The translations under genes were made by a program, and so were the position numbers. A DNA stretch of 64,000 nucleotides from Comamonadaceae bacterium (GTDB taxonomy: Bacteria > Pseudomonadota > Gammaproteobacteria > Burkholderiales > Burkholderiaceae_C), in the NCBI GenBank assembly GCA_947450675.1, contig CANFWI010000007.1, positions 24,413 to 88,412 of the forward strand, given 5' to 3'. Of this stretch, positions 25,151-32,715 are shown one piece after another (position 1 is the stretch's first letter; each line of letters opens with the position of its first letter). The notes beneath the pieces were generated by a model that made no database searches, had not been told where the DNA came from, and saw only the letters and a program-made list of their open reading frames with translations.

Positions 25151-25759
25151 TCAAGCGCGTTGCACCTTGAAGACCGCTCGGCTGGCGCGTGCATTCGGCC
25201 AAAAGCGGATTTCTTCGCCATCTTGCAGGCCAAATTGATCGAGGATTTTCAGCTGGTTGTTCAGGGCCAAAGCCCGAAAATCTTGCAATGTGCCGACCCG
25301 AATATTGGGTGTGTCGTACCACTGATAAGGCAAGACCTTGGTCACCGGCATGCGACCACGCAGCACCGCCAAGCGATTTGGCCAATGGCCAAAATTAGGA
25401 AACGCCACGATGCCCATGCGACCGACGCGGGCGGTTTCGCGCAGCATGATTTCAGCATTACGCAGGTGTTGCAGCGTGTCAATTTGCAGCACCACATCAA
25501 ATGAGCGGTCACCGAACAGCGCCAAGCCTTCTTCAAGATTGAGCTGAATCACATTGACGCCGCGCTCGACACAGGCCTGCACATTGGCGTCATCAATCTC
25601 GACGCCGTAACCCGAACAGCCACGTTCGCGGATCAAATGCGCCAGCAACTCACCCGTGCCGCAACCGAGGTCCAGCACCCTAGAGCCGTGCGGCACCAAA
25701 CGGGCAATCGACAGCAAATCTGGCGAGCTTTCTTTCAAAACTTTGGATGGCACATTCAT
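25151..25759 (-). CDS. metW: methionine biosynthesis protein MetW
   Basis: A 202-residue class I SAM-methyltransferase-fold protein with [52 protein letters not shown] and [19 protein letters not shown]. MetW is found together with MetX in Betaproteobacteria and some other proteobacteria and is needed for MetX-dependent homoserine acylation. Its start overlaps the metX stop by four bases (ATGA), so production is coupled. The protein has normal length. Confidence 0.95.
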   Translation of the reverse strand: MNVPSKVLKESSPDLLSIARLVPHGSRVLDLGCGTGELLAHLIRERGCSGYGVEIDDANVQACVERGVNVIQLNLEEGLALFGDRSFDVVLQIDTLQHLRNAEIMLRETARVGRMGIVAFPNFGHWPNRLAVLRGRMPVTKVLPYQWYDTPNIRVGTLQDFRALALNNQLKILDQFGLQDGEEIRFWPNARASRAVFKVQRA

Positions 25760-26991
25760 ACAGCCACCTTGCTATTGAAGTAGGAGCGGACCACGCCCAA
25801 ATAACGAGCATCTTCCAGCAAAAAAGCGTCATGTCCGTGCGGCGCATCAATTTCCGCGTAGCTGACGTCGCGCTGGTTGTCCAGCAGCGCCTTGACGATT
25901 TCGCGGCTGCGGGCCGGCGAAAAGCGCCAGTCGGTGGTGAAGCTGACCAACAAAAATTTAGCGCTGGCCGTGGCCAAGGCCAGGCTCAGATTGCCACCGT
26001 GCGCGCTGGCCGGGTCAAAGTAATCCAGCGCACGGGTGATCAGCAAATAGGTGTTGGCGTCGAAGTATTCGCTGAACTTATCGCCCTGGTAACGCAAATA
26101 GCTCTCGATCTGAAACTCAACGTCCTGCGTTGAATATTTGAAAGGTGACGGCGCAGCGACAAGCGTGGGGGCCTGCGACTGCAGCGACGGGCCGCCCCGA
26201 GCCAAGTCAGCCCCCTCTGGGGGCAGCGCAGTACGCGCAGCGACAAGCGTGGGGGCTAGTTGCCGTCCAAACTTTTCATTCATCACATCATCACTCAGAT
26301 ACGTGATGTGGCCAATCATGCGGGCAATGCGCAGGCCGCGTTTGGGCAACACGCCGTAGCGGTAAAAATGCCCGCCGTGAAAATCCGGGTCGGTCGTGAT
26401 CGCGCGCCGCGCCACTTCATTGAAGGCGATGTTTTCAGCATTCAGATTGGGCGCGCTCGCCACCACCACGGCGTGCCGCACGCGGTCGGGGTAGCGCAGC
26501 GTCCAAGCCAGCGCCTGCATGCCGCCCAGACTGCCGCCCATCACGGCAGCCAAGGTCTGAATCCCCAAAGCGTCTAGTAATCTAGCTTGGGCATCGACCC
26601 AGTCTTCGACAGTGACCACCGGGAAATCGGCGCCGTAAACAGTCTGTGTGTCGGGGTTGATCTGCATCGGCCCGGTGGAGCCGAAGCAAGAGCCCAGGTT
26701 GTTGACGCCGATGACAAAGAAGCGGTCGGTGTCGACCGGCTTGCCGGGCCCGATCATGCTGTCCCACCAGCCTTCAGATTTGGCTTGGACCTGTCCCGAC
26801 TCGTCAAGATAGACACCCGCCACATGATGCGAGGCATTGAGCGCATGGCAAATCAACACGGCATTTGACTTGTCAGCATTGAGCACGCCATAGGTCTCGT
26901 AGCTCAAGTCATAAGCACGTATCGACGCGCCGCTTTGCAGCGGCAAGGCGTCTTTGAAATGCATGGTCAGCGGTGTTGCGACTAAGGTCAA
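25756..26991 (-). CDS. metX: homoserine O-acyltransferase (MetX), with internal repeat insertion
   Basis: A 411-residue alpha/beta-hydrolase-fold acyltransferase for the first committed step of methionine synthesis. Motifs: [35 protein letters not shown], nucleophile elbow GGSLGGMQ (Ser154), [16 protein letters not shown] and catalytic HGHDAF near the C-terminus. The start is assigned to the TTG at 26991 because the resulting [12 protein letters not shown] fits the family N-terminus; an ATG at 26964 is the alternative. About 37 extra residues (near 245-281) containing APTLVAA twice are encoded by the palindromic repeat. They split the segment before [13 protein letters not shown]. The gene is preceded by a SAM-II-type riboswitch and an intrinsic terminator. 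Confidence 0.93.
   Translation of the reverse strand: MTLVATPLTMHFKDALPLQSGASIRAYDLSYETYGVLNADKSNAVLICHALNASHHVAGVYLDESGQVQAKSEGWWDSMIGPGKPVDTDRFFVIGVNNLGSCFGSTGPMQINPDTQTVYGADFPVVTVEDWVDAQARLLDALGIQTLAAVMGGSLGGMQALAWTLRYPDRVRHAVVVASAPNLNAENIAFNEVARRAITTDPDFHGGHFYRYGVLPKRGLRIARMIGHITYLSDDVMNEKFGRQLAPTLVAARTALPPEGADLARGGPSLQSQAPTLVAAPSPFKYSTQDVEFQIESYLRYQGDKFSEYFDANTYLLITRALDYFDPASAHGGNLSLALATASAKFLLVSFTTDWRFSPARSREIVKALLDNQRDVSYAEIDAPHGHDAFLLEDARYLGVVRSYFNSKVAV
26151..26257. repeat. palindromic GC-rich repeat, tandem copy C (in frame inside metX)
   Basis: Two exact 22-bp direct repeats (26151-26172 and 26235-26256; each ends AAGCGTGGGGGC) flank a segment containing AGCCCCCTCTGGGGGCAGCG. On minus the unit reads GCCCCCACGCTTGTCGCTGC and then CTGCCCCCAGAGGGGGCTGA, the same element as copies A and B. 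It is in frame with metX and in the opposite coding sense to copy A in rsmA. Confidence 0.85.
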
Positions 26992-27005
26992 ATAATCACC
27001 TGCAG

Positions 27006-27047
27006 AAAAAACAAAAACCCGGCGTCGCCAAAGCGAATCCGGGTTCC
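27006..27047 (-). terminator. intrinsic terminator in the metX leader
   Basis: On minus, AACCCGG and CCGGGTT form the outer stem (27047 to 27016) around an inner CGC/GCG pairing with a TTTG loop, followed at once by a T-rich run TTTTTGTTTTTT. It lies between the SAM-II-like aptamer and the metX start, so it may act as an attenuator. Confidence 0.75.
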
Positions 27048-27054
27048 TGGATGT

Positions 27055-27106
27055 CGTCTTTAGCTGTACTTTTAAAGCGCCCGCAAGCTGAGTAAATCGG
27101 CGCTTG
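27055..27106 (-). ncRNA. SAM-II-type riboswitch upstream of metX
   Basis: On minus the leader reads GCGCCGATTTAC, GCTTGCGGGCGC, TTTAAAAGTACAGCTAAAG. From memory of the published SAM-II metX aptamer, the hallmark parts agree: a GCGC stem, the GAUUU loop strand, GC-rich 3' stem partner, A-rich linker and the GCUAAA pseudoknot strand. The aptamer should fold as an H-type pseudoknot around SAM and repress metX when SAM is plentiful. A likely -10 box TATACT lies just upstream at 27115-27110. Confidence 0.85.
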
Positions 27107-27136
27107 GCTAGTATATAGCCCCGCCCTCGTGAGCCA

Positions 27137-27700
27137 TCATGCCGGTAAGAAAAACGCCAGCACACCCAAAACAGCAAAAATAATCGCGGACACGAGATGC
27201 ACCACACGCAGCGGCACCCAGCGGGTGACCCGCTCACCCAGCCACACCACTGGCGCATTGGCCAGCATCATGCCCAAGGTGGTGCCCGCCACCACCGCCA
27301 CATACGCGTCAAAGCGGGCGGCCAGCATGACCGTGGCAATTTGCGTTTTATCGCCCATCTCGGCCAAAAAGAACAGCAGCACCGTGGTCGCAAAAACGCC
27401 CCAGCGCGGCGGCTTGCTGTCGCTGTCATCGTCTAGTTTGTCGGGCACCAGCATCCATGCGGCCATGGCCAGAAATGAAACGCCCAAAATCCAGCGCAAG
27501 AGATCAGGACTGAGCAAGGTGGTGAGCCAGGCGCCGAGCGCGCCGGCCATGGCGTGGTTGGCCAACGTGGCCATCAAAATGCCCCAGACGATGGGCCATG
27601 GTTTTTTGAAACGGGCGGCCAGCAAGAGGGCCAGCAGCTGGGTTTTGTCGCCCATTTCGGCCAGGGCGACGATACCGGTTGATACGAGAAATGCGTCCAC
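27137..27700 (-). CDS. TMEM165/GDT1 family (UPF0016) manganese exporter
   Basis: A 187-residue membrane protein with two copies of the family motif: [19 protein letters not shown] (about residues 13-31) and [19 protein letters not shown] (about 112-130). Each is followed by three hydrophobic segments, with an acidic linker ([13 protein letters not shown]) between halves. Family members export Mn2+ or exchange divalent cations for protons. The start is GTG at 27700, nine bases after GGAG. The yybP-ykoY manganese riboswitch upstream supports the manganese role. Confidence 0.93.
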   Translation of the reverse strand: MDAFLVSTGIVALAEMGDKTQLLALLLAARFKKPWPIVWGILMATLANHAMAGALGAWLTTLLSPDLLRWILGVSFLAMAAWMLVPDKLDDDSDSKPPRWGVFATTVLLFFLAEMGDKTQIATVMLAARFDAYVAVVAGTTLGMMLANAPVVWLGERVTRWVPLRVVHLVSAIIFAVLGVLAFFLPA

Positions 27701-27754
27701 GTTGAATCACTCCGGCCGGAGTTAAAAACCAATGACCGCACAGCATCTCCGGCC
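27700..27754 (-). promoter_or_regulatory. expression platform with competing Shine-Dalgarno pairings
   Basis: On minus, GGCCGGAG (27754-27747) can pair with CTCCGGCC (27721-27714), leaving the ribosome site GGAG (27713-27710) free. Alternatively CTCCGGCCGGAG (27721-27710) can fold on itself and hide that site. These exclusive pairings lie between the manganese aptamer and the GTG start and form a plausible translational switch. Confidence 0.6.
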
Positions 27755-27784
27755 AAAAGCAGGTAAGCGCTTGAAGGCTGTGCA

Positions 27785-27925
27785 GTCAAAGGTCTCGCCA
27801 AGTCGTTTTCTACTGTTTGCGCCATGTCGGCCTTTCTACAAGGCCCAACAAGTCTGTTGACGCAAACCCTTCTCGCCCTTTGCTTTTAGGCAAATCGGAA
27901 GGCGGCTACTCCCCAATGACAAGCT
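27785..27925 (-). ncRNA. yybP-ykoY manganese riboswitch
   Basis: Reading minus, the leader contains the family's conserved GGGGAGTAGCCGCC near its 5' end (about 27914-27901). It continues with GTCAACAGACTTG and a GCCGACATGGCGC arm, and closes with GGGCGAGACC-like GGCGAGACCTTTG (27799-27787). Conserved loops GGGGAGUAGC and GCGAGACC mark this Mn2+-sensing class. It precedes a manganese exporter gene, the most common target. Confidence 0.88.
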
Positions 27926-28079
27926 TGATTCTAGCGATGCCTTGAGTGACTTTGGCTGGCTTCAACCTAGAAAGGTCTTGCCGCACCGTTTAGGCTTAAA
28001 TCTTGCTTACGTTTGGTGCGTTTCTGAAAAACACCCAAAAAATGCACCAATACAAAACAATTTACAAGGAAATTACGCC

Positions 28080-29282
28080 ATGGAAGCACTAAAACAGGGC
28101 TCCGATGCACTGTTCATCTTGCTGGGCGGCATCATGGTGCTTGCCATGCATGCCGGTTTTGCTTTTTTAGAGCTCGGAACTGTTCGCAAAAAGAACCAGG
28201 TCAATGCTTTGGTCAAGATTCTGGTGGACTTCTCGATCTCGACCGTCGTGTATTTCGTCATTGGCTACAGCGTGGCTTATGGCAAGCACTTTTTCGTTGG
28301 TGCGGAGCAATTGGCGGCCAAGAATGGCTACGAACTGGTTCGCTTCTTCTTCTTGCTTACCTTTGCTGCAGCCATTCCCGCCATCATTTCTGGTGGGATT
28401 GCTGAAAGAGCGCGCTTTTATCCGCAGCTCATTGCCACGGCGGTGATCGTGGGTCTGATTTATCCCTTTTTTGAAGGTATTGTCTGGAACAACCATTTCG
28501 GTGTTCAGGCTTGGATCAAAAACTTGACGGGCGAAGAATTTCACGACTTTGCCGGCTCTGTGGTGGTCCATGCCATGGGCGGCTGGTTGGCTTTGCCGGC
28601 GGTTATTTTGTTAGGCGCGCGCAGCAACCGTTACCGCAAGGACGGTGCGGTCTCTGCGCACCCGCCGTCGAACATTCCCTTTTTAGCCTTGGGCGCCTGG
28701 ATTTTGACGGTGGGCTGGTTCGGCTTCAACGTCATGAGCGCACAAACCATCGACAAAATTTCGGGCCTGGTGGCCGTGAACTCTTTGATGGCCATGGTCG
28801 GCGGCACGCTGGCTGCGCTGGCGCTGGGCAAGAACGATCCGGGCTTTGTCCACAACGGCCCACTCGCTGGCTTGGTGGCCGTTTGTGCTGGCTCAGACTT
28901 GATGCATCCACTGGGCGCGCTGGTGGTCGGCGCCGTTGCAGGCAGCGTGTTTGTTGTCATGTTCACGCTGACACAAAACAAATGGAAGATCGATGACGTT
29001 CTGGGTGTCTGGCCGCTGCACGGTCTTTGCGGCGCTTGGGGCGGCGTGGCCGCAGGCATATTCGGTCTGAAAGAGCTTGGCGGCCTGGGTGGCATCAGTT
29101 TTAGCGCGCAAGTCATTGGCACAACCATGGGCGTCGCTTGGGCACTCGCTGGCGGCTTTGCTGTGTATGGCTTGATCAAGGTTGTTTCGGGGCTGCGCCT
29201 GAGTCAGGAAGAAGAGTATGAAGGCGCGGATTTGTCCATTCACCGTATTGGTGCGACACCGGAGCGGGAAGTTAATTGGTGA
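28080..29282 (+). CDS. amtB: ammonium transporter, Amt family
   Basis: A 400-residue Amt protein with 11 expected membrane helices. Family segments: MVLAMHAGFAFLELGTVRKK, IISGGIAERARFYPQL, DFAGSVVVHAMGGWLAL (conserved Asp and the first pore His), WFGFNVMSAQ and DDVLGVWPLHGLCGAWGGVA (second pore His). There is no signal peptide or C-terminal regulatory extension. AAGGA lies nine bases before the ATG at 28080; a longer in-frame start at 27942 would add a non-conserved tail overlapping the promoter. glnK is not adjacent, unlike many amtB loci. Confidence 0.94.
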   Translation: MEALKQGSDALFILLGGIMVLAMHAGFAFLELGTVRKKNQVNALVKILVDFSISTVVYFVIGYSVAYGKHFFVGAEQLAAKNGYELVRFFFLLTFAAAIPAIISGGIAERARFYPQLIATAVIVGLIYPFFEGIVWNNHFGVQAWIKNLTGEEFHDFAGSVVVHAMGGWLALPAVILLGARSNRYRKDGAVSAHPPSNIPFLALGAWILTVGWFGFNVMSAQTIDKISGLVAVNSLMAMVGGTLAALALGKNDPGFVHNGPLAGLVAVCAGSDLMHPLGALVVGAVAGSVFVVMFTLTQNKWKIDDVLGVWPLHGLCGAWGGVAAGIFGLKELGGLGGISFSAQVIGTTMGVAWALAGGFAVYGLIKVVSGLRLSQEEEYEGADLSIHRIGATPEREVNW

Positions 29283-29673
29283 ACTGCCCTGATAACCGAC
29301 GAGCACACCATCGTCGGTTGTTGTCTGGCAGACAGGGCGGCCGTCAAGCCTAATCAATACCCCGATTACTATCCGAATGAGCCGTAAAAAGGCACTGTTG
29401 ATCAGCCAAAATGAACGCTTTTGTCATCTTGTTAACTCCATCAGTTACTCTAGCCAGTCAGTCAAACTGTGGTGCTTTTAAATACACGAAGACGTGCATT
29501 ATTAATATTTTTTTTGCCATCAAACAAACGAGCGCATAATGCGCCAGTGTGGATGGCTTCATCCGCATGAGTTAGGTGATCGGTCAGTTTCGCGCGCTAC
29601 AGCGATACGCTTAAAGATTTGTTGTGCTTTCGGGACCCCATCGCTTTTGTTAATGTTTTAGAGGAGTCCCTCA
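29283..29673. other. intergenic region amtB / RRM gene
   Basis: A 391-bp gap. A 9-bp hairpin AACCGACGA/TCGTCGGTT at 29294-29319 follows amtB but lacks a T-run. The middle (about 29455-29540) is AT-rich and contains an eight-T run. The stretch 29541-29673 looks like the promoter and 5' leader of the RNA-binding protein gene, ending in GAGGAG at 29661-29666. No gene was recognised. Confidence 0.5.
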
Positions 29674-30138
29674 ATGGGCAACAAACTATACGTCGGCAAC
29701 CTGCCGTACACAGTGCGTGACGAAGATCTGCAACAGTCTTTTGGTCAGTTCGGCTCTGTCACCAGCGCTAAAGTCATGATGGAACGCGACACGGGTCGCT
29801 CAAAAGGCTTTGGTTTTGTCGAAATGGGCAGCGATGCTGAAGCTCAAGCAGCGATCAACGGCATGAACGGCCAGCCTTTGGGCGGTCGCAGTGTTGTCGT
29901 GAATGAAGCTCGTCCAATGGAAGCCCGCCCACCGCGCACTGGTGGCGGCGGCTTCGGCGGCGGTGGCGATCGTTCAGGCGGTGGCGGTTACGGCGGCGGT
30001 GGCGATCGCTCTGGCGGCGGCGGCTATGGCGGTGGTGGTGATCGTTCAGGTGGTGGCGGCTACGGTGGTGGCGGCGGCGGTCGCTCTGGCGGCGGCGGTT
30101 ACGGCGGTGGCGGCGGCGGTGGACGTGGCGGCTACTAA
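29674..30138 (+). CDS. RRM-domain glycine-rich RNA-binding protein
   Basis: A 154-residue protein: an N-terminal RNA-recognition motif (about 1-80) with RNP2 LYVGNL and RNP1 KGFGFVEM, then a low-complexity tail of repeated GGGGYGGGGDRS-type units ending RGGY. Such RRM-plus-Gly-rich proteins are common in Betaproteobacteria and Cyanobacteria and are often cold-induced RNA chaperones. The tail repeats at DNA level, so its length may vary between strains. GAGGAG lies eight bases before the ATG. Confidence 0.93.
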   Translation: MGNKLYVGNLPYTVRDEDLQQSFGQFGSVTSAKVMMERDTGRSKGFGFVEMGSDAEAQAAINGMNGQPLGGRSVVVNEARPMEARPPRTGGGGFGGGGDRSGGGGYGGGGDRSGGGGYGGGGDRSGGGGYGGGGGGRSGGGGYGGGGGGGRGGY

Positions 30139-30200
30139 GCCCTCGTACCCAAGCAGTTGGCTCTCGCCAACACCTTCAGTTTCTAGCTGAAGACCTGCTC

Positions 30201-30236
30201 AAAAAAGGCTTCAAGACTTCGGTTTTGGAGCCTTTT
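30201..30236. terminator. intrinsic terminator between RRM gene and lptC
   Basis: GGCTTCAA (30207-30214) pairs with TTGGAGCC (30225-30232, one G-T pair) around a ten-base loop. An A-run lies at 30201-30206 and a T-run at 30233-30236. It can serve both converging transcripts, better as terminator for lptC on minus because of the six-base run. Confidence 0.8.
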
Positions 30237-30288
30237 GAATTTCCGAGATTGAAAGCGCAAGAGTCCCCTTCGGCACTTCCCAAAGAAA

Positions 30289-30990
30289 CTACCGGGAAGG
30301 CTTGGCTGGCGCAGAACTGGCGTTGGCTCGCGGCACCAACAGGCCTTTAACGCGGCCCTTGAGGTCTGCCACCTGATCAAGGTTGTCGTAGGCGAATGTG
30401 TCGCCACTGAACACGTCAGACCCACGCTTTAAGACCACCGGCAGATGAGATAGAACGCGATCTTCGTTCATAAAAACGTGCAGAAACTCGCCCGTGAACT
30501 CGAGTCGTGGCAACCAGATGCCCGCCGGGGTTTGCATCGGCTCTCGAACCACGATGGCGTTACCCATCAGCTGCACTTCCGAGGCGGCGTCATTGCTCAG
30601 GGCGCGGTTCGCGGTGGCAGTCGTGAGACGCCCGTCCGGGCCGATGGAGCGCATCCGCGCTTGGTCGATTTCCAGCGTTTCGGTGTCCTGAAAGTGACGC
30701 GCCTCAGTCCCAAATAGTTCGGTTTTCATGCGCCCGCTGTCATCAAAGGTCTTCACGGTGGCGCGGCGCATGAAGTAGTCAACCTCATGGTTCACAGGTC
30801 TTGCGGCCTCGGCCTCGTACGCGGCCGGCGTGTTGCGCACCAGCCAGTAGGTGCCCACCGCCAGCAGACCCATCATCGCCAGCGGCAAATACAGGGACAG
30901 CCGCTCCCAGAGGCCCAGCAAACGCTGACCGCAGATTCTCAGAACATGCAGCGTGCGGGTCATGCCGGTCGCGGATGCTGGAGGCGTCAT
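30289..30990 (-). CDS. lptC: LPS export ABC transporter periplasmic protein LptC
   Basis: A 233-residue bitopic protein: a short cytoplasmic N-terminus, one membrane anchor (YLPLAMMGLLAVGTYWLVRN, about residues 34-53) and a periplasmic beta-jellyroll (VDYFMRRATVKTFDDSGRMKTELFG, LEFTGEFLHVFMNEDRV, YDNLDQVADLKGRVKG). It bridges LptB2FG to LptA in LPS export. Its start overlaps the kdsC stop (ATGA). lptA and lptB, usually next in this operon, are not downstream; a terminator and a convergent gene follow instead. Confidence 0.9.
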   Translation of the reverse strand: MTPPASATGMTRTLHVLRICGQRLLGLWERLSLYLPLAMMGLLAVGTYWLVRNTPAAYEAEAARPVNHEVDYFMRRATVKTFDDSGRMKTELFGTEARHFQDTETLEIDQARMRSIGPDGRLTTATANRALSNDAASEVQLMGNAIVVREPMQTPAGIWLPRLEFTGEFLHVFMNEDRVLSHLPVVLKRGSDVFSGDTFAYDNLDQVADLKGRVKGLLVPRANASSAPAKPSR

Positions 30991-31616
30991 GTGCCGTAAT
31001 CCGCCAGTAAATCGGCATAGCGACCACTGGCGACCAACAACAAGTCGCACAATTCGCGCGCGGCGCCATGACCGCCGGTGGTTTGGGTGACGTGATGCGC
31101 CACGGCCTTGACTTCAGCGTGCGCATTGGCTGGCGCGCAGCTAAAAGCCGCCCGACGCAGCACCGGCAAATCGGGCCAATCGTCACCCATGGCGGCAGAT
31201 TCAGACCAATCACAACCCAGCGTTTTGAGCGTCAGCTCGGCGGCAGGACGTTTGTCTTCCGTGCCAAAGTGCGCATGGGTGATGCCCAGCGCGTGCAACC
31301 GTGCCCGCAGCACCACGCTGTCGCGGCCCGTGATGACGACCGGCGTGATGCCCACTTTTTGCAGCAACTTGAGGCCCTGACCATCCAGCGTGCTGAACCG
31401 CTTGATGGTTTCGCCGGCAGCATACAGCTGACCTGGCGTTTGCGTGATCTGCTGTTGACCGTACTCACTGAAGTACAAACCGCCGTCGGTGAGGACGCCG
31501 TCGACATCAAAAAACACCACTTTGATGCCTTGCGCGCGCAGCAGCAATTCGGGGGCGAAGTTCAGTGCGGGGATCAAGCGTGGCAGGGCGGACACGCCAG
31601 TTGTCGATGGATTCAT
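30987..31616 (-). CDS. kdsC: 3-deoxy-D-manno-octulosonate-8-phosphate phosphatase
   Basis: A 209-residue HAD-family phosphatase releasing Kdo from Kdo-8-phosphate for LPS core synthesis. HAD motifs: VVFFDVDGVLTDGGLYFS (nucleophile Asp), VVITGRDSVVLRARL and AAMGDDWPDLPVL, then TQTTGGHGAARELCDLLL. Compared with E. coli KdsC, about ten extra residues (ITQTPGQLYAAG) follow the FSEYG loop. The start at 31616 shares one base with the kdsD stop; a longer frame would overlap kdsD. Confidence 0.94.
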   Translation of the reverse strand: MNPSTTGVSALPRLIPALNFAPELLLRAQGIKVVFFDVDGVLTDGGLYFSEYGQQQITQTPGQLYAAGETIKRFSTLDGQGLKLLQKVGITPVVITGRDSVVLRARLHALGITHAHFGTEDKRPAAELTLKTLGCDWSESAAMGDDWPDLPVLRRAAFSCAPANAHAEVKAVAHHVTQTTGGHGAARELCDLLLVASGRYADLLADYGT

Positions 31617-32608
31617 CAAATGACCTTCGCTCGCATCAGGTCGTTGGTATTGAGTGCGCCGCACAAGCGCCCGGTGTCGTCGACCACCAGCACACTGGTG
31701 ATGCGGTATTGCTCCATCAGCGTAACCGCATCCACAGCCAGCGACGCGGCGTTGAGCGTGCGGGGGTTGGCGTGCATCACGTCGGCCGCAGCCATGGCAC
31801 GCAGATCGGCGCCTTTTTCAATCAGACGACGCAAGTCGCCGTCCGTGAAAATCCCGAGCACCTGCTGCTGCGCATCCACAATCGCCGAAGCGCCCAAGCC
31901 CTTGGCGCTCATCTCACGCATGAGCTCACTCAAAGTGGCGTCGGGGCGCACCGAAGGCACGGCGTCACCGCTGCGCATGACATCGGCCACATGCGTGAGC
32001 AGCTTGCGTCCCAACGAACCGCCGGGGTGTGAACGCGCAAAGTCTTCTGGCTTGAAACCGCGCGCATCGAGCAGCGCCACAGCCAGTGCATCGCCCATGG
32101 CCAACTGCGCCGTGGTGCTGGCAGTCGGCGCCAAGTTGAGCGGACACGCCTCTTGCGCAACGCTGCTGTCGAGCACCACATCAGCGTGCTGAGCCAAGGC
32201 CGACTGCGCTCCACCGGTGAGGGCGATCACCCGGACCTGCAAGCGCCTCAATGTCGGCAAGATAACGGTGAGTTCCTCACTTTCGCCGCTGTTGGAAATC
32301 GCCAGCACGACGTCGACGGCAGTGATCATGCCAAGATCGCCATGGCTGGCTTCTCCCGGATGCACAAACATGGCCGGTGTGCCGGTGGAGGCCAGCGTGG
32401 CGGCGATCTTGCGCCCAATGTGACCGCTTTTGCCCATGCCCATCACCACCACCCGACCGGTGCAATTCAACACCACTTCAACGGCAGCGGCAAACTCGGG
32501 GCCAACACGCGCCGCCATGGTCAAAACGGCAGCAGCCTCAATTTCAAAAGTCTTGCGGGCCAAGGCCACAGCTTGTGCCGGATCAAAGCCGGTGCGGTCA
32601 AAGTTCAT
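31616..32608 (-). CDS. kdsD: arabinose-5-phosphate isomerase
   Basis: A 330-residue protein with an N-terminal SIS sugar-isomerase domain (VVVMGMGKSGHIGRKIAATLASTG cut to its core GMGKSGHIGRK, plus SNSGESEELTVILPTL and HPGGSLGRKLL) and two C-terminal CBS domains (about 205-330; ending DDTGRLCGALNTNDLMRAKVI region). It makes arabinose-5-phosphate for Kdo synthesis and heads the minus-strand operon kdsD-kdsC-lptC. A CPA2 antiporter gene diverges from it 107 bp away. Confidence 0.95.
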   Translation of the reverse strand: MNFDRTGFDPAQAVALARKTFEIEAAAVLTMAARVGPEFAAAVEVVLNCTGRVVVMGMGKSGHIGRKIAATLASTGTPAMFVHPGEASHGDLGMITAVDVVLAISNSGESEELTVILPTLRRLQVRVIALTGGAQSALAQHADVVLDSSVAQEACPLNLAPTASTTAQLAMGDALAVALLDARGFKPEDFARSHPGGSLGRKLLTHVADVMRSGDAVPSVRPDATLSELMREMSAKGLGASAIVDAQQQVLGIFTDGDLRRLIEKGADLRAMAAADVMHANPRTLNAASLAVDAVTLMEQYRITSVLVVDDTGRLCGALNTNDLMRAKVI

Positions 32609-32715
32609 CCCTGCATTCTATCGAGACACCCCGCTAACGACGCGCGAGATGGCGACAGACCACCGGCCCGAATGCCGATCCTGTTTGCCATAGTTCCATC
32701 AGCTACCATTCTTCA

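Noticed and set aside
27574..27825. 83-codon minus frame beginning with the ATG inside the manganese riboswitch
   Set aside because: The ATG belongs to a conserved aptamer arm, and the frame runs into the exporter gene out of phase; no sign of a real protein.
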